This document shows, piece by piece, positions 24,280 through 36,300 of a stretch of DNA of 64,000 bases (its first letter is position 1; the number at the start of each line of letters is the position of its first letter). The stretch spans positions 4,978,501 through 5,042,500 of the forward strand of contig OX335641.1 of NCBI GenBank assembly GCA_946894095.1, in the 5' to 3' direction. A program made the translations under genes and the position numbers. Source of the DNA: Incurvaria masculella (lineage: Eukaryota; Arthropoda; Insecta; Lepidoptera; Incurvariidae). Under the pieces are notes generated by a model that saw only the letters and a list, made by a program, of their open reading frames with translations, had not been told where the DNA came from and did no database searches.

Positions 24280-24450
24280 CGCGCTTCTCAGTAGGGACTA
24301 GAGTGGCGCGGGTTCGATACCAATTGACATGAACTAGGTGTTGTCTTGGTCGGCTATAGTTTAATATATGCATTACGTATTCAACACGAATGCTCGACGG
24401 TGAAGGAAAAATATCACGAGGAAGGTACTGTGAGATCATGTTAGGCCTTC
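24280..24450 (+). repeat. tRNA-derived SINE
   Basis: GTAGGGACTAGAGTGGCGCG and GGGTTCGATACC give A-box-like and B-box-like pol III motifs. They are followed by the conserved tail seen in many lepidopteran SINEs, AACACGAATGCTCGACGGTG, AAGGAAAAATATCACGAGGA. A scrap of the same tail lies at 57758-57796. Confidence 0.6.
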
Positions 24451-24632
24451 TAGCAAAGATGTAGCTATATGACATAGTATTTAACCGTTAAGCGCTGGGT
24501 AGGTACTCTGAGTACCATATATCGATGCTCGCAAGCCAGCAATGGTTCCCGTGAAAATGCTTGTGGTGTGTTCTTTTAATCATTAAAAGTTTTGCAAAAT
24601 CATAACTTATTATATTTAGCTATGATTTGTTT

Positions 24633-24762
24633 AATCCTTACATTAAAGGGTCTTTATTGCCATCTCGCAAACGATACCAGTACAAGATAATCAGCACTTT
24701 GGTAATAAAGACCTTTTAAGAGTCGATTAAAATAAATCCGCACTTGGTGAAAACCAGGCTTG
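24633..24762. repeat. Foldback MITE family F
   Basis: TTAATCCTTACATTAAAGGG, GATACCAGTACAAGATAATC, AGCACTTTGGTAATAAAG and terminus GCACTTGGTGAAAACCAGGC match the other family F copies; oriented opposite to the 44431 copy. Confidence 0.75.
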
Positions 24763-24846
24763 GTGATCTAAATTCTCAAAATTTTCTTAAAATACAAAAA
24801 CATTTTTAAGAAAAATCTAAGAATTTAAAATAAAACAGTTAATTGT

Positions 24847-24852
24847 TTTATT
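24847..24852 (-). terminator. Possible polyadenylation signal AATAAA
   Basis: AATAAA on the minus strand, just downstream of the stop of the 24879-25199 frame. It is the main support for that frame ending a transcript. Confidence 0.35.
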
Positions 24853-24878
24853 TAAAACACCATGCGGAAACATCCAGC

Positions 24879-25199
24879 TCAACCAAAAACATCTAAACTA
24901 CCGAGTACATGTGTACATTTCTCACTGTCACGGGCAGTATTTATGGCAACGCCGTCCTTCAATTTCCAACGTTTTAAATACACGTGGGAATATTCGACGC
25001 TGACATCGGGAAACGCATATGTGACGCCCACAAACGAATTTCCATTACTTTCCACATATATGGGCACGCCGAGATGTAGTGGATGTACTCTTCTGCCGAA
25101 GCCGTCTGGATTGAAAACTATTGTGATCGACGACAGTTTTGAAATAGAATTTGCGGTGTAGGAAAACTTTACGTTACCAATCAGTTTAATTTCATCCAA
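24879..25199 (-). CDS. Candidate coding exon of an unrecognised protein
   Basis: A 106-codon frame is open on the minus strand, ending in TGA. AATAAA (complement at 24847-24852) lies about 26 bases past the stop, which suits a terminal exon. The frame has no internal ATG: it opens after a stop with TTG, so if real it needs an upstream exon whose acceptor I could not fix. The residue mix looks protein-like: alternating hydrophobic beta-strand-type runs (ITIVFNPDG, GVPIYVESNG, SFVGVTYAFPDVSVEYSHVY), few low-complexity stretches, one Cys. I do not recognise the family. A loose resemblance in pattern to small insect beta-rich MBF2-type proteins is speculation. The plus-strand frame over the same bases is less convincing. 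It could still be a chance frame or an old transposon remnant. Confidence 0.38.
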   Translation of the reverse strand: MDEIKLIGNVKFSYTANSISKLSSITIVFNPDGFGRRVHPLHLGVPIYVESNGNSFVGVTYAFPDVSVEYSHVYLKRWKLKDGVAINTARDSEKCTHVLGSLDVFG

Positions 25200-27616
25200 T
25201 TAGGTTTTTAAGTTAAGATTGGTGAAAGTTTGAAGTAAGACTGGCACACGGCAATAACAATCGAAACCATTAAAGACCTCAAGTGCTCAGCATATTAATT
25301 TTGGACAATCGATCATTTATACGCATTAACATACATGTGAATATTTATATGGGTCCGGGAAAAAAATATCATAAATCATGAGCACCTTCAGATGTGACAT
25401 TATCAAAGCAATTCATATTTACCAATATGAATATAATTTTGAAATTTTATAATAATAAATGAGCAGTGAGTCAGTGGAGAGATTTAATCATAATTTTTAG
25501 GTTTTTAGTACATTTAATTTTTTTTGTTCATAAATTTATTTACTATTTTTTTTTTGTAGAATGCTTAGTGTCCTTTTTAAATTGGTTTATTTAAATGTTC
25601 CATTTGCTAGCATTTATGGTGTAATTTAATAAACTGTTGTTCGTTCTTTATTATATGTCTTACAAACAAATAGTTCTAATAAATTATAAAAACATTGGCA
25701 AAAACACTCATAAAAATACCGACTTTATATTCATAACATATGGTTGAAACAACTTTGCTAGAATAATACCGGCGTTCTCACAATGAACAGGCCTAGTTTT
25801 AACGTATGCCTTATGTCTCAATCAGTATAAAGAGCATGAAAATCTGTGACCGAGAATGTAGGGACGATTTAGTAAAATCCAAGCATACAAACTTTTCCAT
25901 TTATTATATAGGTAGCTGGGATTGTCTTGATCGTCTTAAAGTTAAATATGATTGTAATTCCAGAAATAAATTTCACTCAAGCGGTACTTAAGTCTGTCTT
26001 TTTTAATCTCTTTCATCTAAGTTAGTAAGGCACTCTGATTCTAATTAATTCTTTCATTTAATAAAATAAAATTATATAGTTGACCTTAAAGTAGAGACAT
26101 TTTCTCGTTACGTGCTTCAGCGTCGGAGGGATGCAAACCTTTTCAGCACTTTGTAAGTGTGAATGTACATCAAAGGCTTAGGGATAATGGGCAGGTGACA
26201 TCAAAGAAAGTAGCCTTGTTAACTTTGACCGGCCAGGCGTGGGGCTAAAACAGCAACAGGCCAAAAAAGTCAGACCCGCACTTGAGTGTGCACACTTTAG
26301 AGAAATGTGGCCAAAAGGCAAGAACAGGACGCCTATAATTTTGCCCTGTCCGTCCATCTGTACGTCTGTTCGTCTATCCGTTTACGACATATACATTTTT
26401 CCCGGATTTTTTTTTCACTATATACTATGTAAATTTAATTTCAAAAAAATGTTTTCTATGCATGGTGTAGTGAAATAACTAATAAGTTAAAAATAAGGGT
26501 GGCTAGTGACTTAGGGATGAAAATGAAATGCCAGTGGTTACACCTATGAGCGGTAAGGTATCGTTTGAGGTAAGGTCTTGATGAGATAGGAAAGATGTCG
26601 AGCTTAAAAATATATAACTATTAGTTTGAGTCAATAGTTAGTGAGATTTGCTTCATTTTAGTACTTTACTGGTATAATATGGACAAGAAAGACGAAGGAG
26701 AGGAAACAATTAAAAACAATGGGGGATGCCTTCACCCTGCAGTGGGGAGCACAGTGAATTGATAAAATCATAGATTATATAAATATTAGAATTTCAGTTA
26801 CAAGATGAAGACGAGAATTTTAACTTAACTAAATCTTATAATCTTTTCCTATAACTATTTCCCATAACTTAATCTGTAAACATAGTTTACTATACAAATA
26901 TACTACATACATACACTTAAGAAATAATCTTAATTTAACCTTTTACATCTGTGCTTATAAAAATAAATGGTTTTATTATTAGTACTTAAAAATAACCTTT
27001 AACTAAAATTAACTTTGATGAGATGCGTCATTTACTTTTTGAGAAATTATATATATTTTCGTTTACGTTCTTCATAACTACGGAGTGCGTGATCCGACAC
27101 ACAACTGGTTGTATGTACACAGATGTATGAAAACAATATTTAAAGTAATTGTCTGCTCTACATAGAACTGTTGTGAACTAGACGGCACTGACAGAGGAAT
27201 AGGCACTGTCTGCACATTATAAGGGTTTCTGAATTTAGCCTAGAATCAACAACGATTAAGACATCAAACGCAAATAAACTATCTAGTCCACTTTTTAAAT
27301 TCTACATTATATTTACAATATTTTTTAACTGTGCTAAGCTTTTTATTATTTATTTGAGCACGAAGAATACATAATTCTGAATAGGGTATGTTAAGATTTG
27401 TGTCAAAAATAAGCTTATCTGTACCTTAATGTATCTTAACTGTAGTCGAGCAGAGACGGGTACTGAAGCTAGTGTTTAATAAAATTAAATAATAAAACTA
27501 AACGCATAGTTGAAACTCTTATTACATACATACAGCATTATATACTTTTTTATCTCTAATGATCTGAAGCTAACTATAAACGGGTAAAAAAATATCTCGC
27601 CCAACGCTCAACACTG
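25200..27616. other. Non-coding stretch with a diverged family P scrap
   Basis: AT-rich, no gene recognised. 26236-26400 (GTCAGACCCGCACTTGAGTG, CCTGTCCGTCCATCTGTACG) is a diverged, reverse-oriented family P-like fragment. 27372-27475 ends GGTACTGAAGCTAGTG, the reversed start of the ACTAGC-type repeat. Confidence 0.45.
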
Positions 27617-27842
27617 CAGTGGTACTCAACCCGCTCAAGACCTGTCATTCGGCCCTGGAAAAAATCACACAAGTATACATAATTAAATGTTTTTTGAATG
27701 TCAGTATAAAGTCAAACTTTACTTATCGTGAGTCACTACCTGTGCACCGACAACTAGAGCACACAAGATAAAACACACGACAAATTCAAAAAATGTTATG
27801 TCTCTCCGTTGGCCATTAACTAATAAAGGTTGAGTACCGCTG
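27617..27842. mobile_element. hAT-like MITE
   Basis: Terminal inverted repeats CAGTGGTACTCAACC (27617) and GGTTGAGTACCGCTG (ending 27842) match at 14 of 15 positions and begin CAG, typical of hAT-superfamily elements. Length about 226 bases, no coding capacity. The flanking 8-mers CAACACTG and CTCTACAG are not an intact target duplication, so the insertion is old or boundaries are off by a few bases. Confidence 0.65.
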
Positions 27843-27844
27843 CT

Positions 27845-28390
27845 CTACAGGAAAGGGGTAATCGGGTACGGAGGTAGAAAATCTGCAAGACGAGGCAAGT
27901 TTTGAGAGAAAAATTGCGTTGCAAATTCATTTGCTATTCGCTGCATAGTGTGGGTTCGTAGTCGGTACCGAGTATCGATAGAACTCAATACAATTTGTAC
28001 AATATTTACAAGATGATTCCTTAGTTTCAAAAGGATAAGAACGATACGTATCATCACACTAGCTTTTATACGGAGTAAATTTTTCAAGTGTACCTTCATG
28101 GCCAAATCCGATGGTATTATAGAACCAGCTAATAGTGTCGATAATAAGGAACAAATTATGTATAGAATACTGTTACTGCTAAACCATTTTTTATGAAATT
28201 TGTTATAGACAAAGGCTGGACCTAGGGAAAAGGCGAAAATTTTACTCAAATGGGGTGAAAGGGGAGACAAAAGTTTGTATGGGTAACTCATATAACATAA
28301 AATGTTAGGTTCAGTCCGACATCCGTTCGAAGCGACATTGATCCGAGCGGGTACCTCAGCTAGTGTAGAATATAAGTAAGGCCCTAGCAT
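27845..28390 (-). other. Longest unexplained open frame (181 codons), probably chance over a repeat
   Basis: Open on the minus strand with an ATG. The first third overlaps an ACTAGC-type repeat (28195-28375; GAGCGGGTACCTCAGCTAGT at its end), so that part is repeat antisense. The remainder shows hydrophobic stretches, no signal-peptide order and no recognised domain. The stop lies directly beside the hAT-like MITE. I list it because of its length, not because I believe it is a gene. Confidence 0.2.
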
Positions 28391-29024
28391 GAGAACTGTA
28401 CCAATGTTTGGCCTAATATCATTGCTGTAGTAGTATACATATCATATTCGTTATGTATTAAAAAGTCCTTTTTCAAGTATAATTCTCCTAATAGTATCGA
28501 CTGCAGCCTATATCTAACGACTTCCGCCTAGAGTCGGTATCGGGAGAGGTTGTAATTGCACGTTTCCGGTTCCCCACTGTAAGCTTAAAGCTTTCAGCCT
28601 TTTACAGGAAAATTAAAAGTTCCGTCCGCATTCGAACTCCAGCTCGGGAGCTAGAAAGCCGTTATGTTTTCTTGCGTTCACTGTACATACATAAAGTTTC
28701 ATTCACTATATATAAAGTTTCGAAGCATTCGTTCACGCTTGCAACATCTTGGCGGAAATAAGGATCAAAACATCGTTATTGCGCTGCTTCCATCGAAGGC
28801 TTTTACTTTAAATTCATATTTTTCTTACATGGAACTATAATTTTCTTCACTTTAATATGTACTAAGTCAAAGAGCTACAGGAGAACTGTTTATTTTTGTT
28901 AATTTTGGTTATATTTGAGCTTATATTGTGCTATTTAACATTGAAAATAATTAGTTTAGCTATAGTAAATTGTAATGATGGCATTTAGAAGATATCCAAA
29001 TTATGTTTATTTTTATGTTAATAA
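28391..29024. other. Non-coding stretch
   Basis: No gene recognised. 28540-28690 is GC-richer (GCATTCGAACTCCAGCTCGG) and could be a tRNA-SINE fragment, but I cannot support it. Confidence 0.35.
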
Positions 29025-29265
29025 CTACACCTACTGACATGATATTAGCCCAACACACCTCATGGGACTTAGGTTGTCATGCAAAGACCTCCATAATATT
29101 GCATACCTACATTAAACTGGGTGGAAAGCTTAGGCAATTATCTCTGCCGCTTCGACCATTGTTCATTCAATGCTATGGTACCAACCCGGGTGGGATGAAC
29201 CCTCCATTGAAGTAAGGAAGGGGCATACACCTACAGTTTCACGTGGAATCCTAACCATGAACGAC
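29025..29265 (-). repeat. SINE family S, partial
   Basis: GATATTAGCCCAACACACCT, CATGGGACTTAGG, CGCTTCGACCATTGTTCATT, TGGTACCAACCCGGGTGGGA match the antisense of the 56618-57014 element. Confidence 0.8.
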
Positions 29266-29867
29266 AACTCCATCAGCCGATCTTCGGACTTGCACGAAAA
29301 TAAATGCAGTAGGCCAATACAACTTTGTACATGCCAGAACCCACAAAATTATCGTTCTTATCTATTCATTAATTTAAAAAAAATATGTAAATAAAATTAA
29401 GAAATTGAAAATTTTATACACTTTTCAGAGTGCAAGTTAGAACATAACAACCAAATAATACAGCTGTGCTCTCAACACCGCTCAGCATCAATCTGCAAGA
29501 CTAATGCGATTCTAATGAGCAAATTGAGGGCTCCACGCCTGTGGGCTGTGCCACCCCTAACGTACCCCTCTTCCCCTGCTCCTTACCCGTCCCCCCGATT
29601 CAACATCTGGACTCCACCGGTGAACTTCAAGCAAGGAGCGGAGGCTGTCGTGCATAAAATCGTATAGTCTCATCGGAACATACAGTTTTTGTTTTATTAC
29701 TTTACAGTTTGTGAAACAATCTTCAATTTTGTGGGAAATTTCTATAATACTCGCGCTGTCTCAGAATGCTAAATTGCATACATTTTTGTGCCGGCGCTTA
29801 AAAATAATACAAGTGGTCCCTGTGCATTTTTTTCCGAGCACGGTGTAAGGTGACAAAATGTCGCTTG
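29266..29867. other. Non-coding stretch
   Basis: No gene recognised; a pyrimidine-rich patch lies at 29550-29610. Confidence 0.4.
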
Positions 29868-30105
29868 CGGTTCGGATTTCATGAAAAACTGTAGGTTCCT
29901 CTTCCTTAGTAACCAACTACCTATAAACTGTTTATAGGTGGGGTGGTAATCATACCCGGCTCGGTACTATCATATTAAATCCACGATGGTCCAAGCAACA
30001 ATGAAGAGTGTCCGTATTTTCCATCTTATTCAATGTAACCAAGCAATACAAGTAGTATCCTGGCATGTAACCTAGTTCCCATGAGGCTTATTGGGCTAGC
30101 TACTA
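29868..30105 (+). repeat. SINE family S, partial
   Basis: TGTAGGTTCCTCTTCCTTAG, CGGCTCGGTACTATC, GTGTCCGTATTTTCCATC, CCTGGCATGTAACCTAGTTC follow the consensus order in plus orientation; the A-tail is lost. Confidence 0.7.
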
Positions 30106-30254
30106 TATATATGTCTATATAGTATAGCTACTATATAGTTACAACAAAAAATGTTAAATTTATTTATTAAGTTGTTTTACATGATACTAAATATAATAAA
30201 TCGCTGTCTAGCGTCTATGACATTTAGAAGATATCCAATTTATGTTTGCTTTTT

Positions 30255-30445
30255 AAGGATGGCTAATACTACACCCCATTGGGCTACACATATCAGACCA
30301 ATAACTTTTGCTATTGCTTTACACCCAATACCCAACATATGCCATACCAGGTTCTTCCTTATATTGCACAACTACATTAAACTGGATAAAAAATACGAAC
30401 AATTCTCACTGAAGCTTCGATCATCGTACTATGAGCTGCGAGCAC
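30255..30445 (-). repeat. SINE family S, partial
   Basis: ATGGCTAATACTACACCCCA, TTCTTCCTTATATTGCACAA, TACATTAAACTGGAT and GAAGCTTCGATCATCGTACT match the family in antisense. With the 29868-30105 copy it forms an inverted pair about 150 bases apart. Confidence 0.7.
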
Positions 30446-30774
30446 ATTAACTTTGTAAAGGCATAGATAGATTTCTAAAATAATACTGTCATTGAAAGTC
30501 CACAGATGGCGATGCCATTCGAATTTCAGAATACATTTAATAGAAACCAATGAATATTAATAATACGATTTATTTACGATGACACTACTTAATTTATAGA
30601 CAAAATCACGCCTACCCAGGCAAAATTTTGAATTCAGCTTAGTTTAATAACGGTGTAACTAGTTCTGGCAATGACGGGAGCTGGCATTTGTTAAAAATGT
30701 CATAGTATGAAATGTAATGCCTAAAGAAATTAGTTACTCAAAAATTATAATATATTTTTCTTTATTTCGGGTAT

Positions 30775-31655
30775 TGATCTTTTCAAAGTGTTCACCCTAA
30801 GAACGTACATAATTTTCCATACGGCTAAACCATTTGTAGTATACCTCTGACCAATCTTCTTTAGACACTTCAGAAATAGCAGCTAGCGCATCATCTTTGC
30901 GTTTAAACCTCTTGCTTATATTTTTTTCTTAAATGTTTGCAAATGGGTATCAATCAACTGGTGCTAGGTCAAAGGAATATAGGAGGTAGGCTAGGCACAT
31001 TTTTTAATTCAAAAAGTCGAATGTTCTGACAGACGTTTGCGGCGAGGCATTGTCATGGTGCCAGAGTAGATGCCGGTATTTCCGGATGATTCCAGTGTGC
31101 GGCCGCTTGTCACACAAAACTGATAATACTTTTGGGACACCAACTATCACATTTAATTCTGAGTTAACCGTTCTTTGATCCTCTAGCACCACAGTAGCAA
31201 TATGACCCGTCTTGCAAAAACATGAGACCATTTGTTTCTGTGTGCTTCAAAGCACCATATCGTCGACTGTCGCTCACTTTCGGGATCATATTATGTAGCC
31301 ATGTTTCGTCAAAAAAAATCTTACTAGCGTCGAATTCGTCTATCATAAATCGGCACCAATCCACCAACCTTTCTGTTCAGCGGTGAGATTGTGCGGCACC
31401 CATCTCGAACAACGCTTACGGAGAGAGAGGTGGTCAATAATGATGGTTTGTATTGCTGCTCATCCGATGCCTAGTTTTCGTTCAAGCTCTACATATGTAA
31501 TCTTTGGTTTTCACGCATGAGTTTTTCGACTTTTCGCGCACTTTCATGAGTGACCACGGTTGGCGGCAGACCTGTCTTGTCCTCATATTTGAAGCTTCCT
31601 CGTCCTCTTTTAAGCTCAGCAAACCAATTAAAAACTGTTGCTCGTGAACAAGCAG
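30775..31655 (-). pseudogene. Mariner-type transposase, decayed
   Basis: On the minus strand, in broken frames, one can read the helix-turn-helix region (VFNWFAELKRGRGSFKYED, PPTVVTHESARKVEKL), then DGCR, an IFFDETWLHN block holding the first catalytic Asp, and WHHDNAS holding the second. The order and spacing fit Tc1/mariner D,D(34)D transposases. Stops and frameshifts (for example after QRLHM) make it inactive. The third Asp region near 30950-31000 (TFDFLN) appears degraded. No clear terminal inverted repeats were found, so the ends are approximate. Confidence 0.85.
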
Positions 31656-33312
31656 GAAGCGTGAAGACTCACCAAAACAATTAGTTAATGAATGACAATA
31701 AGGTACTAAAATTATGACTAGAAAACATTATTTGGGTTTTAATCCTTTTTTGTAATGATAATAAATAATGGCGCGAAAATCTCGTCAAGTGAGATCCATG
31801 GCTGTGAGCATATTCCCGCCCAATTCTTTCAGATTTTTTTTTAAATATTATTCTAATTCACAAGTGTTCCATTTTCAAATGTAACAGTAAAAAAATAATC
31901 CTTACAAAAATTTTTAACTTACTAGTGTCAAGCAAATGTGTAAAGAGTATCTAATTTATTTTGGCATGACCCACGTACCAGCGATATATAAATATATAAA
32001 TAAATAAATGAAGAGATCTGTATTTGTAGAGAAATAGAAAAAAGGATCAAGTGGTCGAAGAACCAGGAGGTTAATAGGACGTATGCTTGAATTGTTCTCT
32101 AAAATATTGTGTGATCAACACTTAATAGTAGTTTTATTTAGGTAGGTGCTGATATGTTGGCACCATTACCTAGCACAAAAAAGCTACAATTAATAATCTA
32201 CATTTTACGTCTCGCCTGTTACTGGGCGAGGGCTGCAATTAAAAATTCCAGCTCGCTTTGTTTTTTCCTTATTCCCCAGCGATTACCAGTCTAGAACCAA
32301 TGCAGTAGTGTTTTTTAATTGTTTCTTTCTCTTATTATGATTTACTCGCATTTAAAAACTCGCGTTTTGTATCTCTTTTGTCAGACTGTTGCTGCAGCCC
32401 GTTTTAAATACATACATAAAAGAAGATCGAAGAACTTTAAACTGTTTGTTGATTAATATTTTTGAATACCGACACAATTTATTTTATTATTTGACCTAAG
32501 TTAATACTTATTAGGAAATGAGGATTGTTATAAATGATGGTACATCCAAATTATTATGTATTTTTATTTAATTTGACGTGTAACTTTGATTATATTAACG
32601 TAGTCATGATGTCCTACTATGAAATTACTAAAAACATAAAGTTTGTCAAAAATAATTGAATCAAAAAATCATAAATCAATCGTCTTAGGAAGGGTTGCTT
32701 CCCATTTTGGCAACCTGTTGTTTACCCGTGAAAGTCATATTTGGGGCAATATATGCAGTATGAATTGTACCGAACGAAATTGTGCCAAATCCTGCACAAC
32801 ATGGCGGTGGGCTTTGAATTGAAAATCATCTGAATCCATTTCATATTTTCCCTGAAGAAGATTCGGAATCGTAGGTGACATTTTGAATTGAGACGTCATC
32901 TGACGTCTTTACTGTCTACGTAGAGCGGCAATGAATTTGATAACGACCTGACTTCGTTGGCCCCTTCCAACGAATTCGGTATTGTTTTAGTGTCCACTTT
33001 ATCGACGGAGCGAGGAGTAACGCAGACGTACTAATAAAATATCTAAGGTTAATAGCGCCTTAAACTGGCTTCAACTTATCTTACTGTTACCACCAGGTTC
33101 ATTGAAAAATCTTACTGTTTTATGTAAACATTGGCTTGTAATGTTTAGAAGATAACCTAGCCCGGCGCAGATAACAAAATTGTGGAGGCTAATGTACAAA
33201 AATAAATAAAATGACCAGACGCCGATAACCAAGCAAATAAGTACATAGGCTTAGATGAAAAAGGAATCCTTTTTTATCGAAGTACATAGGTATGCTACGA
33301 TACATTTATGGA
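31656..33312. other. Non-coding stretch
   Basis: No gene recognised; AT-rich with a GC-richer patch at 32205-32300. Confidence 0.45.
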
Positions 33313-33525
33313 TTAAAAACCGTTCCTCGATAATTTACACGTACTTCTCAGATTTACAAACACATCACATTCAGGTGTTAACAGATGCATCGCATTGAAC
33401 AGCCTCAGGACCAGACATATGGGCGACCAGTAGTGAGAGCGGGTGCGCGTCACGATCTCGGAAAATAAGCGTGCGTTCCGCCGTCGAGCGTAACTATCAG
33501 GCATGAAAAAGGTGTGGCCATTCAC
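33313..33525 (-). pseudogene. Possible C-terminal scrap of a LINE reverse transcriptase
   Basis: The minus frame contains RTRSHYWSPICLVLRLFN and a PECDVF motif. The arrangement 'R-x-R ... SP ... RLxN ... DVF' is typical of the extreme C-terminus of several insect non-LTR retrotransposon ORF2 proteins. Only about 70 codons remain and no polymerase motifs are near, so the call is tentative. Confidence 0.4.
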
Positions 33526-33554
33526 TCAAAAAACATATAATAATGCAACACTTT

Positions 33555-33634
33555 CGTAGCGCATCTACGACTCGATTATTCAAATATGTTTTGACATCAT
33601 CAATGCATCACCATTCCTTCGTAGCGCCTCTACG
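33555..33634. repeat. Pair of CGTAGCGC(A/C)TCTACG hairpins
   Basis: CGTAGCGCATCTACG at 33555-33569 and CGTAGCGCCTCTACG at 33620-33634. Each has the same 5-base complementary ends as the pair at 7804-7850, and differs from it by one or two loop bases. Confidence 0.7.
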
Positions 33635-35914
33635 ACTGCACTAATTGAAATATTTGATGCTCTTGATGCAAGTAAAACTCTATTTTAGCTTGCTACGATT
33701 GATGTACTCAGTTGTGCTTTGATATCAAAGAACCTCTCTGCCGCACGACAAGTAATTGGAAAGCCGTAACACAGTAATTCGATTTTCAGAAAGCTATGGG
33801 AGGTAGGAGTCTTGCCTTATTGCAGAACACTTGCAACACTGTTATGTTAATACAATTTTGGAACGCAATTAAAATTTATGACGAAAATAAATATGATTAA
33901 TTATCATACTGAAATAAGCTAAAAGCAGGTATTAATAAATGGCCTGAATACATTTGTAACGAATGTTCGTGTATCAGTAATGTTTTTTGTGAAGAAAGCT
34001 CTTATCAAGATATTTCAATTATTGATGACTTTCTTAAGTGCTCTGTAATCGAAGCAAGTCTACCAAAAAATATCTAGTTGAGAGAGTAAATCTTGGGGTC
34101 ACATTTCTTTGTAATCCCTTGGGTGGACCTTTCGCTTGTATCTCCCGCCAACCAACAACTCCGCTAAACTGGTAATAAAATAACCATTGTTATGAAATCG
34201 AGACTTTTCCTCGATTGTATACCTTTCAGTGGCATTCGTGTGTGATGGTCGTGCAGGACCGGCAATCTTCCTGATGCAAGTCAAAATATAATATGGGAGA
34301 AGACACGATTGTGTCAGACAAAGCAGTTATTTCACTTCCTTGTGTATTTTCTTATGCTTATTTTATTCACTGCACGTTAAAGAAAGTCGGCGTCTGCTAT
34401 TCATTAATAATTTATATCATTTTTCAAATATATGTTGTGCTCTTGTAAACTATATATGATGCACGATTAATGTGGTTAACTTTCATATTGGGAAACCTAG
34501 TTTTTTTAGGGGAAAGTAAGAGTTTAATATCATGGCAGAGGTATGATATTAGCCATCCATTTCATTAACATTAAATATAGACAGCAGCAAGAATTTAACT
34601 AATTAGATGTTGTTATAGGATATGAATGTTGTTTTAAGAGGCGGTGCTCACCCCGTCTAAATAGTAACGTTGCAGAGGTCATGAGCATATGGGTCTGCGA
34701 TAGGATCCTAGGGAGCTCACTGAATCCTTGGACAAGCATCGTCGCAGGTTGGTGTTGGCTGGCTGAATAATGCAACCTCACGGCACTACAGCACTCACAA
34801 AAGCCCTCCACGACTCGTAGCCCGCACCGAAATACTCACTCGAAACCGCACCCCGCACAAATACACGTATCGTTGGCTTCCCAGCAAAATCCAACCTCTA
34901 TTCAGTTCGTGCAACTAATTGTGACAGCTCCCCACCAAAGAAAAGCCACCAGCGCAACTCGGTCACTAAACAAAACAAATGTTATTGGCATATAATGCCA
35001 TCACACGATTTCAAAATAAAAGTGTTTAATGTGTACAAGTGTACAATGCAATGCTCCCCATGGTATATTAATTTATTTTATTCTCATTGAAATTAACAAA
35101 TAAAAAACTGTATTGTCAGAATCTAGAGGCTTTATTCACAAGAGCGGAAACGGAGAATGGTAAGGTTATGATAATGCAGTGGGTGCCTTAAAAGCGTAAA
35201 ATCTGCCATCACGCAAGTGAGGCCCGAAAACCCGCTTTTTGGTGCCAGCGATTTGACACCACGCAGCTCCAGAGACAAGAGATTTCACCGCGTTGGGGTG
35301 ACGTTTTCTTGATCCTCGTGTGAATATGAGAGGAGCGAACAAAAACTAGGCATTGTGTTTATGTTTAGGGTTCGGTAAAAAACCTTTAATGCTTCAGTCT
35401 ATTGTTGTATGATTGATTTCTTGCGTGTAGATAGACAAAACTATTTTTAATTTATTTTTATTTTTATTGTTTTTAAATATCTTTTTACTGATTACACTAG
35501 TTTACAAAATTTAACTTTTTGTTTGTTGCCAAGATTTTAATAGCTGATCTTGTAAATATACAACAACTTGTTTCTAAATACACAGTTCGTTATTTTCTAC
35601 ACATCATATTTTGGTATTATGCATGAAACTATTTTTTTCTTTAATTATGAACATGTTTTAATCGAGATCATTGTGTTAAGAGTATACATTTTTGTTTATT
35701 CGCTATGATTAGTCCAAATAGGTACTGTTGAAACAATCTGCAACATTTTTTTCCATTTATTTTGAGAATATGTTTTCAACAAATGCAAAAAAACCGTTTC
35801 CGTGTGCCGAGTGCCCCCGGCACTTTCACTCAAACAAATCGAGTTTGTGCAAAACCTTGTGTATGGATACTTAAGATATCTAATCACTTAGAGGCTAGTC
35901 GTTTTATTATGCAA
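33635..35914. other. Non-coding stretch
   Basis: No gene recognised. The patch 34640-34940 is GC-richer and has an open minus frame (34599-34811) with no domain. 35150-35330 is also GC-richer and unassigned. Confidence 0.4.
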
Positions 35915-36170
35915 CCTGGCATGGATGACTAATACCACACAACTACCGTTATGATATTAGCCAATACACCACATTCCCGAAGGAATTAGGTGCCATGCCA
36001 TGAAATTCCCTTTAGGAGCACGGCTACATTGAACTGGATGGAAAACACGGACTATTTTTAATTCCTGCTTTGACCATCTTTTAATCCAATGCGATGGTAC
36101 CAACCCGGCCGGGCTTAAACCCTACCGCCTAGTAGGGGAACTACAGTTTTACCTGAATTCCGAAACATGG
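35915..36170 (-). repeat. SINE family S, partial
   Basis: TGGATGACTAATACCACACA, CACGGCTACATTGAACTGGA, TTGACCATCTTTTAATCCAA, TGGTACCAACCCGGCCGGGC match the family in antisense. Confidence 0.8.
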
Positions 36171-36221
36171 AGCAGCTCGCATTCGAGACGAAATGCACTT
36201 ATCCAACTCAGAAAGAGAAAG

Positions 36222-36300
36222 AAATTGGTGCACGGGGCGAGGATTTGAGCCCAGACCTCTGGTTGCTAGGCAAGTCCCCGCGCCACTAGACTGAGGCTTA
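36222..36300 (-). repeat. tRNA-like SINE head
   Basis: On the minus strand: GCCTCAGTCTAGTGGCGCGG (A-box-like CAGTCTAGTGG) and about 40 bases on GGTCTGGGCTCAAATCCTCG (B-box-like GGCTCAAATCC). This is the layout of a tRNA-derived pol III promoter. It lies next to the SINE S fragment and may be part of a related composite SINE. Confidence 0.6.

Noticed and set aside
27845..28390. 181-codon frame as a host gene
   Set aside because: Overlaps a lepidopteran repeat in antisense, lacks domains and borders a MITE; kept only as a low-confidence entry.
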